Assembly (NCBI RefSeq): GCF_000712035.1
Contig: NZ_JONV01000008.1
Location: 124,001-188,000, forward strand
Direction of reading: 5' to 3'
Source of the DNA: Salinicoccus luteus DSM 17002
GTDB taxonomy: Bacteria > Bacillota > Bacilli > Staphylococcales > Salinicoccaceae
DNA: 64,000 nt
Part shown: piece after piece, positions 33,536 through 42,243 of the stretch
How positions within the stretch are numbered: the stretch's first letter is position 1
Layout: each line of letters opens with the position of its first letter
Notes under the pieces: model-generated
Database searches by the model: none
Told to the model about the DNA's origin: nothing
Seen by the model: only the letters and a program-made list of their open reading frames with translations
Made by a program: the position numbers and the translations under genes

Positions 33536-34888
33536 ATGGGGAAAATTTCATGGTCAAGATTAACGTTCCTTCTGATGCTGATCTTCGTATTGGCCTTGGC
33601 AGCATGTGGCAATGGTGGCTCCTCAGAGGAAGAAACGACTGAAGAATCAACAGAAGAATCGGAGGAAACAACAGAAGAGGGTGAAGATTCCGAAGAATCA
33701 ACAGAAGAAAGTGATGAAAGTGCAGACGGAGAATCTGAATCAGCAGAAACTGAACCGAAGGTTACTGATTTTGAACCAGCATTTGAAGAACAGACAAGAG
33801 CACCTGAAGTAGAGACTGAAGCAGAACTTGATGTGGAAGTTGTTGCAGAAGGTCTTGGCGTACCTTGGGGTATGGTGGAGTTTGATACGAACCGCCTGCT
33901 TGTTACACAAAGGGATTCAGCAGAACTTCTTATCGTAAACCTTGAAGATGGCTCTGTTTCCGACCCAATCGAAGGGACACCGGAAGTGAACAGCGAAGAC
34001 CAGGGTGGTCTGCTTGATGTAACGGTTGCACCTGATTTTGACGAATCAAGAACAGTATTCATGACGTTTTCTCAGGATATCGAAGGGGGTACTGTAACGG
34101 CCGTCGGTAAAGGTATGTTGTCAGAAGATGAAACCGCACTTGAAGATTTTGAAGTGATCTTCCAGGCGACACCAGCATATGAAGGTACATTACACTATGG
34201 TGGACGCATCATCTTTGACGATGATGGCAACCTGTTCCTGACGACTGGTGAACGTTCCGATGATCCAATCCGTGAACGTGCCCAGGACTTGGATGCCTAC
34301 TTGGGTAAAGTAATCCACATTACACCTGATGGGGAACCAGTAGAGTCTAATCCGTTCATCGAAGATGAGGACGCACTGGATGGCATCTACAGCTATGGTC
34401 ACCGTAATATTCAAGGTGTGGACTTCCACCCAGAAACAGGGGACCTATGGATTGTTGAATTCGGTCCACAGGCCGGGGATGAACTGAATATCATTGAACC
34501 AGGCAACAACTATGGATGGCCAATCGTTTCCTATGGTATCGAGTACAGTGGTGAATTGATCAATGATGGCATTTCAGAGCACGAAGCGCAAGGCTTTGTT
34601 GAACCAAGATATTATTGGGATCCGACAAGTGCACCAAGTGGTATGTCATTCTATGACAACGACGCAATTTCTGAATGGGAGAACAACTTGTTCATCGGTG
34701 GTTTAGCACCGAATTATATCGTACGTGTCGTTATTGAAGATGACACCATCGTTGGAGAAGAGCATCTGTTGACTGAAGAAGGCGAACGTTTCCGTGATAT
34801 TCTCGTAACCGAGGATGGCGCGCTTATTGCAAGTACTGATGGCGGTAAGATCTATAGGATCACTGAAGCTGGTGAAGGCTCAGAATAA
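33536..34888 (+). CDS. PQQ-type aldose sugar dehydrogenase lipoprotein (YliI-like)
   Basis: About 450 residues. A lipoprotein signal (LMLIFVLALAAC) is followed by a ~65-residue acidic Ser/Glu/Thr linker (SSEEETTEESTEESEETTEE and more). The six-bladed beta-propeller of the GSDH family comes next: VPWGMVEFDTNRLLVTQRD, EDQGGLLDVTVAPDFDES, HYGGRIIFDDDGNLFLTTGE, YSYGHRNIQGVDFHPETGDL, PGNNYGWPIVSYG. It would oxidise sugars outside the membrane, with PQQ or as a carbohydrate-binding protein. ATG 33536 follows GGGGAGG. Acidic linkers like this are common in salt-tolerant cocci. Confidence 0.85.
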   Translation: MGKISWSRLTFLLMLIFVLALAACGNGGSSEEETTEESTEESEETTEEGEDSEESTEESDESADGESESAETEPKVTDFEPAFEEQTRAPEVETEAELDVEVVAEGLGVPWGMVEFDTNRLLVTQRDSAELLIVNLEDGSVSDPIEGTPEVNSEDQGGLLDVTVAPDFDESRTVFMTFSQDIEGGTVTAVGKGMLSEDETALEDFEVIFQATPAYEGTLHYGGRIIFDDDGNLFLTTGERSDDPIRERAQDLDAYLGKVIHITPDGEPVESNPFIEDEDALDGIYSYGHRNIQGVDFHPETGDLWIVEFGPQAGDELNIIEPGNNYGWPIVSYGIEYSGELINDGISEHEAQGFVEPRYYWDPTSAPSGMSFYDNDAISEWENNLFIGGLAPNYIVRVVIEDDTIVGEEHLLTEEGERFRDILVTEDGALIASTDGGKIYRITEAGEGSE

Positions 34889-34966
34889 GGCGCCGAATGA
34901 TTTTCCAAAGCACCCATGAAGAAGGTTGCTTATATTAAAGAAGCAGACATTCATATGAGGTACTGC

Positions 34967-35016
34967 CTCCCAAGCTTACAGATGAAATGAAAAATCTGTG
35001 GACTTGGGAGGTTTTT
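34967..35016 (+). terminator. Strong terminator hairpin
   Basis: CCTCCCAAG...ACAGAT pairs with ATCTGT...CTTGGGAGG, followed directly by TTTTTT. Confidence 0.85.
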
Positions 35017-35018
35017 TC

Positions 35019-35120
35019 ATGTCTAGACGTCATAGTATTGCTTTTGCTGATGGTTCAAATGATATATTCCGTGATGAGAGGGTAATGATAAATAAGCAAC
35101 CCAAAGGGAGGCGTGTATAA
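35019..35120 (+). CDS. Possible 33-residue peptide before ferritin
   Basis: ATG 35019 is eight bases after GGGAGG in the terminator's 3' arm. The frame encodes a basic peptide ([20 protein letters not shown]...) and stops one base before the ferritin start. It may be a chance ORF. If real, it would be translated only when the hairpin is open. Confidence 0.25.
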   Translation: MSRRHSIAFADGSNDIFRDERVMINKQPKGRRV

Positions 35121-35121
35121 C

Positions 35122-35622
35122 ATGTTATCGGAAAAACTCAAAGAAGCATTGAATGATCAGATGAATAATGAATTTGCAGCAGCACATGAGTATATGGCTA
35201 TGGGCGCGTATTGTGAGTCCAGAAGTTATGATGGCTTCGCGAACTTTTATATCCAGCAGGCCAAAGAGGAGCGTTTCCACGGTATGAAACTCTATGATTA
35301 TTTGAATGACCGTGGAATTCATGCCGTCTTTAAAGAAATTCCAGCTCCAAGGGTGAATTATGATTCCATCCTGGATACTTTTAAGGCGGGGTTGGATCAG
35401 GAGAGAAAAGTCACGGAATCCTTCTACAACATTTCTGATATCGCGACTGAAGAGAAAGAGTATGCCACGTTATCTTTCATCAGATGGTTCCTGGATGAGC
35501 AAGTTGAGGAAGAATCCACTTTCGAACGTCATATCGACTATCTTGAACGGATTAAGGATGATAATAATGCGTTGTTCATTTATGAACGGGAGCTCGCTAA
35601 GCATAAGTTTGAGGGAGAATAA
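35122..35622 (+). CDS. Ferritin (non-heme, FtnA-type)
   Basis: 166 residues. The four-helix ferritin fold is clear: [22 protein letters not shown] with ferroxidase Glu, [21 protein letters not shown] with the E-x-x-H pair, and [19 protein letters not shown]. It stores iron as a 24-mer in the cytosol. ATG 35122 follows GGGAGG after ten bases. Its transcript ends at the hairpin near 35644-35677. Confidence 0.93.
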   Translation: MLSEKLKEALNDQMNNEFAAAHEYMAMGAYCESRSYDGFANFYIQQAKEERFHGMKLYDYLNDRGIHAVFKEIPAPRVNYDSILDTFKAGLDQERKVTESFYNISDIATEEKEYATLSFIRWFLDEQVEEESTFERHIDYLERIKDDNNALFIYERELAKHKFEGE

Positions 35623-35643
35623 AATAATCAATTGAATGTGTAA

Positions 35644-35677
35644 AACCTGGCAGAATATATTTCTGTCAGGTTTTTTA
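35644..35677 (+). terminator. Terminator after ferritin
   Basis: AACCTGGCAGAA pairs with TTCTGTCAGGTT and is followed by a T run. Confidence 0.85.
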
Positions 35678-35785
35678 TTTCCCCATTTGCATCATTGATG
35701 ATTATTGTATTTTGATGTGTATCAATATTACCTTAACCTGAATATGGTATATACTTGGTATCAAATTACGAAACGAGGAGATTCC

Positions 35786-36250
35786 ATGAAACCAATCATC
35801 CAGTTTGTATTTCATCTTGTCACTCCGCTCATATTAGGCAAGACGGTCGGTAAATTATCTACCAAATCGGCACCAAGGCAATACAAGAAGCTTAAGCAGC
35901 CTCCATTTGCCCCGCCACGTAAAATCTTTGCCCCCATGTGGACTTTCCTTTATCTGACGATGGGACTGGCTCACGCCCTCGTCAAAAGAAAAGGGGACCG
36001 TAAGGCAAGCAGGCTCTTCAAGGTTCATCTCATGATCAACTACACTTGGTCTTTCCTATTCTTCCGTCTCAGAAAACGTCAATTGGCATTGGTGAACAGT
36101 ATTATGATTTGGATTACGATGTACGCTGTATTAGTGAAATTCTTCAAAGTAAGCAGACTGGCCGGCATCATCCTGCTGGCGTATACACTATGGACAACAT
36201 TCGCAGCTTACCTGACACTGGGCAGCTGGTATCTGAACCGCGCAAAATAG
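35786..36250 (+). CDS. TspO/MBR-family membrane protein
   Basis: 154 residues with five membrane helices. The family signature is seen in YKKLKQPPFAPPRKIFAPMWTFLY, the proline/aromatic-rich loop after helix 1, and INYTWSFLFFRLRKRQLAL. TspO proteins bind porphyrins and lipids and are involved in stress or transport; the role here is unknown. The ATG has GAGGAG before it. A terminator follows. Confidence 0.85.
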   Translation: MKPIIQFVFHLVTPLILGKTVGKLSTKSAPRQYKKLKQPPFAPPRKIFAPMWTFLYLTMGLAHALVKRKGDRKASRLFKVHLMINYTWSFLFFRLRKRQLALVNSIMIWITMYAVLVKFFKVSRLAGIILLAYTLWTTFAAYLTLGSWYLNRAK

Positions 36251-36293
36251 TAAAGGATGGGTCTGAAATATAAATTCTGCCCCATAATTAAAG

Positions 36294-36333
36294 ACGATCT
36301 CAGGAGCAACAGATCCCCTGAGATCGTTTTTTG
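36294..36333. terminator. Terminator between TspO and YihY genes
   Basis: ACGATCTCAGG...CCTGAGATCGT is a stem with a ~17-nt loop, followed by TTTTTT. It serves the TspO gene. Confidence 0.85.
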
Positions 36334-36351
36334 TTAGGATCTTAAATTATT

Positions 36352-37173
36352 TTATCCTTCTCTCTTATTATCGCTTATGATGGCGTTGATTTCCCCGCCT
36401 ATTAAAACGATCAGGGAAGATAAATACAGCCAGATCAACATAATCACGATGGTTCCAAGATTTCCGTAAATGAGGGAATAATCAGCGATGCTCACATAGT
36501 ATGAGAACCCGAGCGAAGCCAGCTGCCATCCAGCCACAGCAAACAATGTGCCGGGAAGGATGTGGAGGAAGCGTAATTTCTTATTCGGCACAAAGTAATA
36601 CAGACCTGCCACCAGGCCTACTAATATAATGAAACTGAAAGTCCAGCGGAATGTGTTCCAATCCTGCAGGAAAGAAGCATCGACCCCCAATAGGGAAGTA
36701 ATGGACAACCCGATCTCTCTTCCGAACACCATCAATATTAGAGAAAAGATCACACCGAGGATCATACCGATGGTGAGCAGCACTGCAACACCAAGAGCCC
36801 TGAGGAAAGGCCGGCTCTCTTCCACCTGGTGCGCACTGTTCAATGTCCGTATCAATGCACTGGCACCCATTGCAGACAGCCATATCGTCGCTACCATACT
36901 GATCGACAACAAGTCTCCCCTTGTAACCTCAAGCACCTGATACAAATTGTCTTCAATCAGCCGCATCGCCCCCTCTGGTGCATACGGGGCGATGAAATCC
37001 AGAACTGAACCGGTTGAAATCGGCAAGAATCGCAGCAGGGTGAATATCAGAATCAAAAATGGGAATATCGCGAGCAGCAGAAAATAAGAAAGCTGTGCAG
37101 CCATATCAAACACTTTATCTTTTAAGGAATAGTAGACCAGCTTTTTGAAAAAGTCTTTCATCCGGATTCTCAT
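36352..37173 (-). CDS. YihY/BrkB-family inner-membrane protein
   Basis: 273 residues with six membrane segments. The family pattern is recognised: LSYFLLLAIFPFLILIFTLLRF, WLSAMGASALIRTLNSAHQVEESRP, RFLHILPGTLFAVAGWQLAS and YGNLGTIVIMLIWLYLSSLIVLIGGEINA. Its role is not settled (once called a ribonuclease BN). The start has AAGGGG five bases upstream. It is convergent with the TspO gene. Confidence 0.9.
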   Translation of the reverse strand: MRIRMKDFFKKLVYYSLKDKVFDMAAQLSYFLLLAIFPFLILIFTLLRFLPISTGSVLDFIAPYAPEGAMRLIEDNLYQVLEVTRGDLLSISMVATIWLSAMGASALIRTLNSAHQVEESRPFLRALGVAVLLTIGMILGVIFSLILMVFGREIGLSITSLLGVDASFLQDWNTFRWTFSFIILVGLVAGLYYFVPNKKLRFLHILPGTLFAVAGWQLASLGFSYYVSIADYSLIYGNLGTIVIMLIWLYLSSLIVLIGGEINAIISDNKREG

Positions 37174-37179
37174 TTGATC

Positions 37180-37522
37180 CCCTTCAGTCCTATTCGTTTC
37201 GCAAAATATACAGGATAACTCCTAACAATTATGGTCGTGGATCTTACTTCACCGCAGGTGTTACAGCTTGTTTATACATACCCGACTATTTATCCCCCTA
37301 CTCAAGAATGAATAACGAGAGCCCCATTCTTTTTCAAATTGATTTCTCAATGACACCCTCGTTTATGATTAAAGAATAAAATACAATAGCTTACCACAAT
37401 ACGATTTAAATGGAGCATGATACTCATATCTGTAAAATGTCGGGCCAAGTATAATTTACATATACTTAAAGATAGTATGGGTCTCAATTGTGAATGATGA
37501 AGCAAGGCTATCAATTGGCTCA
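37180..37522. repeat. Interspersed repeat R1
   Basis: Shares long stretches with 44533-44796: CCTTCAGTCCTATTC, GCTTGTTTATACATACC, an AGAATGAAT...CATTCT stem, and CAATTGTGAATGA..., ending at TCAATTGGCT. R1 has about 80 bp extra in the middle. It fills the gap between YihY and the GNAT remnant. Confidence 0.6.
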
Positions 37523-37528
37523 TGGATA

Positions 37529-37696
37529 TATTTGCTCTCAGTAGTTACTGAAAATACAAGAGCCATGGCATTCAATGCGTCATTCGGCTTTGAAGTATAC
37601 GGCACGGAACCGAAAGCCATGTATGATGGCGAAAGGTATTATGATGAACACTTGATGGTGCTGGATTTGAAGGGTCCAGATCACCCATTACAATAA
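37529..37696 (+). pseudogene. GNAT acetyltransferase remnant (C-terminal part)
   Basis: The frame encodes VVTENTRAMAFNASFGFEVY and EPKAMYDGERYYDEHLMVLDL, the typical end of a GNAT acetyltransferase (N-x-x-A-x-x-x-Y-x-x-x-G-F motif). The acetyl-CoA binding part is missing; its place is taken by repeat R1, which ends just upstream. It is not a functional gene. Confidence 0.7.
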
Positions 37697-37790
37697 GATT
37701 GTAAAGAATGGCGCGGACCACAGTCATTGCCGAAAACTGAATAAAATGATAAAATTGCACCAACAAGTTAAAGGGGTGAACTTTAGGCCG

Positions 37791-37944
37791 ATGAGAAAAT
37801 AATCCTTATTCTAAACGACAACATAATACGTCATGGTTTATTTCGTGATGGAAATTTATGTCGGGATAAGGGTTATATCGGATAAAGTGGACAGGTATGT
37901 GTATTTTCTGCACCCATTTTTGGATATTTGCGCCTTATTCCGAC
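37791..37944 (+). promoter_or_regulatory. Attenuator-like leader of the ABC-F gene
   Basis: A minimal uORF, ATG AGA AAA TAA (37791-37802), follows AAGGGGTG. GTCGGGATAAGG (37860-37871) can pair with CCTTATTCCGAC (37933-37944), just before the gene's ribosome site, or with CCTTATTC...CGAC (37804-37819), which overlaps the uORF end. The two pairings exclude each other, as in translation-dependent attenuation. Such leaders often control antibiotic-resistance ABC-F genes. Confidence 0.5.
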
Positions 37945-37964
37945 AGGAAATGAGGTGTTTTTTT

Positions 37965-39446
37965 ATGTTGGAAATCAATGATCTTACCTTGGAAGTCGAA
38001 GGAGAACAGCTCCTGCATGTCGACCAGTTGAGAGTCGTCGATCCGAAAATTATCGGTCTGATCGGGGATAACGGGTCAGGAAAGACAACACTGTTTCGTA
38101 GAATTTTGGAGACGCATGACGATGTCAGCTACGTCCCCCAGATTAAAGAAGCAGAAGTTGCCAAAAGCGGGGGAGAGACGACCAAGCAATATCTCATGGA
38201 TGGGCTGAAGCAGTACAGTGAGATACTATTGCTCGATGAGCCGACGACCCATCTGGATGAAAATAATATCAAATGGCTGACGGGGGAACTGAAACGATAC
38301 GGTGGTATTGTAGTCGTCATTTCGCACGACAGGCATTTCCTCGATCAGGTGACGTCTGAAATCTGGTCGATCGAACAGAAGACGCTATTGAAGTATCCCG
38401 GGAACTACACGAAATTCAAGCAAATCCAAGAAGAGAAACTGAAACGGGAGCATGAGGAATATCGTCAGTACGTGAATGAGAAGAAAGCACTGGAGGATAA
38501 GATCAAGCGCAAAAGCGACCAGGCGGCACGGTCGAATGTCGCTGAAGGGGTGGACCATGGTGATGGTGGATCGAGCCCCTACTATAATAAACTGCAGAAG
38601 AAATTGCACAGTACATCGAAGGCGATGGCCTCACGTCTTAATCAACTGGAAGAGAAGGAGAAGCCGGTGGAGCAGAAGGACATCATCTTCCATAGCGACA
38701 CGCAGAATAAATACGGCAACAAAATGATCATCCGTTTTGAATCCGATGTCAGCATCGGCGACAGGATGCTGATACAAGGTCCCGGTCTATATATCCGCAA
38801 TGGAGAAAAGATCGCCATCAGCGGGGCGAATGGCAGTGGCAAGACAACGCTGATCAACCATATCTGCTCAAAGTATGAAGCACAGCTTAATATCGGCTAC
38901 TTTCATCAGAACCTGGAAGGGCTGGATGAATCAAGGACGCTACTTGAGAATGTGATGGATACTGCCATCTATGATGAAACAACAGTCAGGATCATATTGG
39001 GCCGGCTCAATATCCGCAGGGATGATGTGCATAAGCCGGTTCGACTGATCAGTGGCGGAGAGCGCATTAAAGTCCAGCTGGTGAAGATACTGGTCATGGA
39101 CGCGGATATTCTGATTTTGGATGAGCCGACCAACTATCTGGACATCAATTCAGTCGAGGCTCTGGAATCGATGGTTGTAAACTACCCGAACGCTGTCGTC
39201 ACCATCAGTCACGACAGACGGTTCAAGGAGAATGTATCGGATAAGGAATATGTCATTAAAGATAAGACATTGAAGGAGAACGTGGCAGTCCGTCCTAAAG
39301 ATGAGAGTGCAGACGCATTGATGGTGGTTGAAAATAAAATCTCCAAAGTACTGAGTGACATGGCAGATGGGTCGACAGAAGCACTGGACACGGAGTTCAA
39401 GGAGTTGCTGGAAGAGAAGAAGCGGCTGGTTGATCTGCAGAAATAA
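37965..39446 (+). CDS. ABC-F ribosome-protection protein, Vga-like
   Basis: 493 residues with two ABC domains. ABC1 has Walker A GDNGSGKTT, a short helical part, then KSGGETTKQYLMDGL and LLLDEPTTHLDENN. The charged ~100-residue linker (KREHEEYRQYVNEKKALEDKIKRKSDQAAR) is the interaction motif. ABC2 has SGANGSGKTT and LISGGERIKVQL. The unusually short ABC1 and the KSGGE layout match the Vga/Sal group that protects ribosomes against lincosamides, pleuromutilins and streptogramin A. No transmembrane part is present. The start has GAGGTG. Actual resistance is inference. Confidence 0.85.
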   Translation: MLEINDLTLEVEGEQLLHVDQLRVVDPKIIGLIGDNGSGKTTLFRRILETHDDVSYVPQIKEAEVAKSGGETTKQYLMDGLKQYSEILLLDEPTTHLDENNIKWLTGELKRYGGIVVVISHDRHFLDQVTSEIWSIEQKTLLKYPGNYTKFKQIQEEKLKREHEEYRQYVNEKKALEDKIKRKSDQAARSNVAEGVDHGDGGSSPYYNKLQKKLHSTSKAMASRLNQLEEKEKPVEQKDIIFHSDTQNKYGNKMIIRFESDVSIGDRMLIQGPGLYIRNGEKIAISGANGSGKTTLINHICSKYEAQLNIGYFHQNLEGLDESRTLLENVMDTAIYDETTVRIILGRLNIRRDDVHKPVRLISGGERIKVQLVKILVMDADILILDEPTNYLDINSVEALESMVVNYPNAVVTISHDRRFKENVSDKEYVIKDKTLKENVAVRPKDESADALMVVENKISKVLSDMADGSTEALDTEFKELLEEKKRLVDLQK

Positions 39447-39452
39447 AACACG

Positions 39453-39490
39453 AATCCCCCCAATCTGTAAAAGTAGGTTGGGGGAGATTT
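39453..39490 (+). terminator. Terminator after the ABC-F gene
   Basis: AATCCCCCCAATC...TTGGGGGAGATT is a stem with a T-rich tail. Confidence 0.7.
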
Positions 39491-39529
39491 GTGTTTGGTG
39501 ATTTATTTATATGGAACAGATTCAATTTT

Positions 39530-40879
39530 TTAAAGCATGGAACAGAGATCAGAAGCAACAGTAGGGTAGGCATAAATCATCTGTTTAAGGTCCTCTGTTT
39601 TCAGCTTGAATTGAATCGCAGTGGCGAAATGTTTGATGAGTCCATCCGCTTCCCGGCTGAGCAGATGGGCACCGAGCACCTGATCTTTATCTTCATCGAT
39701 GATGATTTTAACCATTGCGTACCTTTCATTTGTCCGCTTGTAAGTATACCATTCCGAAGTATCGATCTTATTGACTCTGATATTGTATCCTTGATCTCTG
39801 GCCGATTCTTCCGACAATCCCACTGCCGAGAGTTTTGGCAGTGAAAATACAACACTCGGCATTACTTCGTAGTTCGATGTCCGTTGATCTCCGTTGAGCA
39901 GATTGGTAGCCACGACCTGGGATTCCATGGAGACGATCGGTGTCAGGGGCAGTCCCTTTGTCGCTGCTGCATCTCCCGCCGCATAGACACGGGCGTTGCT
40001 GATGCTTTGCAGATACTCATTGACGGAGACACCCTCTTTCTCCCGGTCTACATTTCCTTTTTCAAGATCCAAATCATCGATTTCAGGGACGCGGCCTGCG
40101 CCATGTACGACGAGGTCGCCTTCCAGTTTGAAGGATTACTCACCTTGCGTGCCTTCGACCGTAAAGGAAGATTCCGTCTTTTCAATGGATTTGACTTCTG
40201 TGTTCAAGTGGATTTGAATACCGTTTTCTTCAGAACTTTTCACCAGCAGATCGACGAGCTCCGGTTCAAAGTTCTTAAGTGGTCGCTCCCCACGTTGGAT
40301 GATGTGCACTTCGGCACCGGCGCGGGCTGCGATATGGGCAAACTCGAATGAGATATATCCGCCAGCGACAAAAACCACTTTTGAAGGCAATTCATCCAGT
40401 TCTAAGAATTCATCGCTATATGTCAGATGCTTGATCCCTTCGATTGGCAGCTCGACCGGCTTTGCACCGCTCGCAATCAGAATGTGCTTGCCTGTAAGCT
40501 GATTATCTCCAACTTGAATCGTTTCTTCATCTACAAAGGAAGCCTGTCCATGAAACGTATGGATACCTGCCTCGTGCAGCTTCTTGGCTGTTCCGTCAGG
40601 CACCGGTTCTGTGAATGTCCGCTTGAACGCCATCAATTCGGACCAGTCGATGGTGGCACCATGAGCCACCCCTTTGCCGCGCATTCTTTCCACCCCGTCA
40701 ATCATCTCAGCTGCCCCCACAAGAACTTTTTTAGGGTCGCACCCTCGCAAAGGACAAGTGCCTCCAAAGGGGCGAGAGTCTATCATGGCGACTTCCCATC
40801 CCGCTTCCCTGCACTCCATTGCTGCAGTGGATGCAGCAGAACCTGTGCCGACTACAACCAAATCAAAATTCGTTTTCAT
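39530..40879 (-). pseudogene. Pyridine nucleotide-disulfide oxidoreductase broken by a stop codon
   Basis: ATG 40879 with TAGGAG upstream. The first 247 codons encode VVVGTGSAASTAAMEC (FAD binding), the redox pair GGTCPLRGCDPKKV and the NAD motif KVVFVAGGYISFEFAHIAARAG. A TAA at 40138-40136 then interrupts. The same frame continues with HGAGRVPEIDDL, VYAAGDAAATKGLPLTP and a dimerisation domain ending AYPTVASDLCSML. The whole would be a ~449-residue mercuric/glutathione/dihydrolipoyl-type reductase. A single nonsense change (or sequencing error) separates it from a functional gene. Confidence 0.8.
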
Positions 40880-40975
40880 TTTTAAACAGCTCCTATTCGG
40901 TTTAAATAATTTCCTACATATCTTCTCTAAAACCAGGATGTTCAAACTTATATGCCTTTTATTTTCATCTCGGCA

Positions 40976-41491
40976 TCAGCGTCTCCAACGATAAAAGAGC
41001 GGACCGTCCTGACCGAATACGGGGTCGTAATCGGGGAGTGGAACTTGTGCGATATTGTCGATTGTTTGAGGCCTTTCTTTTGCTTTACCATAGTTCATAT
41101 CAAAGTCGACACCGCCTGGATAGGCACCGTAGTTTGCATAATCCTCACTCGCATCAATTTTTTTATGTCCATAGCCTGCAGGCAGGATGATGACATCGCC
41201 TTTCTCAGCTTCCACTGCCTCGCCCTGCTCACCGCCGAGGTGCAGTGTGGCCTGTCCTTCTTTGACCGCAAGCACTTCATGGGTGTTGCTGTGGTAGTGG
41301 TGGAAAGGATGGACGGAGCCGAGCCATTCACCGGACCAGTCATTGGAGTTGAGGATGGCGGGAATGTCATCACTCTCTTCAAATACGCTCTTATAGATCA
41401 GCAGGGGAAAGGCGGGGTGGTTGGGTATCTGGCCATCGTCCTCGATCTTGATTGTAATCACTTCAATATCTTCAGCGCGTTTCATCTTCAT
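40976..41491 (-). CDS. YjlB-like cupin, copy 1
   Basis: 171 residues. The double-stranded beta-helix metal site is visible as HPFHHYHSNTHEVLAV, with G-D-V-I-I-L-P-A-G-Y-G-H near residue 105. It is highly similar to the cupin at 56926-57447 over the full length, including the GANYGAYPGG-like region and upstream hairpins. The role in the cell is unknown; YjlB-type cupins have no established substrate. It is part of a segmental duplication with 57 kb. Confidence 0.85.
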   Translation of the reverse strand: MKMKRAEDIEVITIKIEDDGQIPNHPAFPLLIYKSVFEESDDIPAILNSNDWSGEWLGSVHPFHHYHSNTHEVLAVKEGQATLHLGGEQGEAVEAEKGDVIILPAGYGHKKIDASEDYANYGAYPGGVDFDMNYGKAKERPQTIDNIAQVPLPDYDPVFGQDGPLFYRWRR

Positions 41492-41567
41492 CCCTCCATA
41501 TAGTGATTGCTATCCTTTTACCGCTTCTGCCTGAGACTAACCATTCTCAGTAAAAGCCCATAAGAAA

Positions 41568-41587
41568 GGAGCAGATCGCTCTGCTCC
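41568..41587 (-). terminator. Hairpin upstream of cupin copy 1
   Basis: GGAGCAGA TCGC TCTGCTCC; read on the minus strand it is followed by TTTCTT. Its counterpart at 57517-57542 sits after the intact ArsA gene, so here it is a relic of the duplication. A second hairpin (GGAGCC...GGCTCC, 41605-41630) lies next to it. Confidence 0.6.
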
Positions 41588-41638
41588 AACAACTTCTATA
41601 TCGGGGAGCCTCCACAGTGGCAGGGGCTCCTTTTATTT

Positions 41639-41704
41639 TCAGTCCATTTCATAATACTCACTGAATTGGTCGAGTTCCTTGATGGTCGTAATGTCTTGCG
41701 GCAG
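41639..41704 (-). pseudogene. Remnant of an ArsA-type ATPase (C-terminal ~20 residues)
   Basis: The minus frame reads QDITTIKELDQFSEYYEMD followed by a stop, against HDITTIEELDRFSAYYEMD at the end of the intact ATPase (57596-58528). The same hairpins and the cupin follow in both places. The upstream ~290 codons are gone. Confidence 0.75.
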
Positions 41705-41910
41705 CCTTTCATATTCTATTGCGTTTTAACTATTCAACTTGGTTTTCTCGTCTTATCTCAATCGAACTGGAGTAGAGGGTCTTATTTTTTTAATGATCCC
41801 TTGGGGGCTATTTCATGCGGTATAACCGAACAATACAGCAAACCGCTCTATAGGAAACTGATTTATTTTATTAAATAACTGTAAATGCATTGTTGATAAA
41901 CGAGTATTTT

Positions 41911-41940
41911 TTGCTTAAAAACTACATATTGTTCTATAAT
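41911..41940 (+). promoter_or_regulatory. Sigma-A promoter for the LTA synthase gene
   Basis: TTGCTT (41911-41916), an 18-bp spacer and TATAAT (41935-41940). Transcription would start near 41947, giving a ~297-nt leader. Confidence 0.65.
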
Positions 41941-41946
41941 AAAGAG

Positions 41947-42200
41947 TATTGATAAAGTTCGTAAAGGATTTGTAAAAATCCGAGGCTGTAAGTGTAAAGA
42001 TAAGAATCATCAATACAGGCTCTGCACAAGGGGTGACACCTCAATGAAGTGGATGGAGCAACTGTCCATATATTGATGTTGAGGCACTTCAATTTTACTT
42101 GTTGCCCGTCACTAGACCCTCCACGCTATTTAAGGGGTTTTCTTATATTTCACGCTACCTTAATTCACTATGAATGATTCATATGGAACCTTTATGAACC
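41947..42200 (+). promoter_or_regulatory. Long structured leader of the LTA synthase gene
   Basis: Several complementary pairs can be read: GTGAC (42033) with GTCAC (42108); CCTCAA (42039) with TTGAGG (42079); GAAGTG (42046) with CACTTC (42085); ATGGA (42053) with TCCAT (42065). The CCTCAA and GAAGTG pairings cross, which implies a pseudoknot or two alternative folds. No known riboswitch consensus (T-box, SAM, TPP, lysine, M-box, ydaO) fits. Confidence 0.45.
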
Positions 42201-42243
42201 ATTGGAGGTTAAGAGGCAAGGTAGAGAATAGGGAAGTGAAAAT

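Noticed and set aside
42020-42130. T-box or SAM-type riboswitch before the LTA synthase
   Set aside because: GGGGTGACACC resembles the T-box sequence only superficially; no specifier loop, no AGGGTGGNACCGCG and no SAM core are present.
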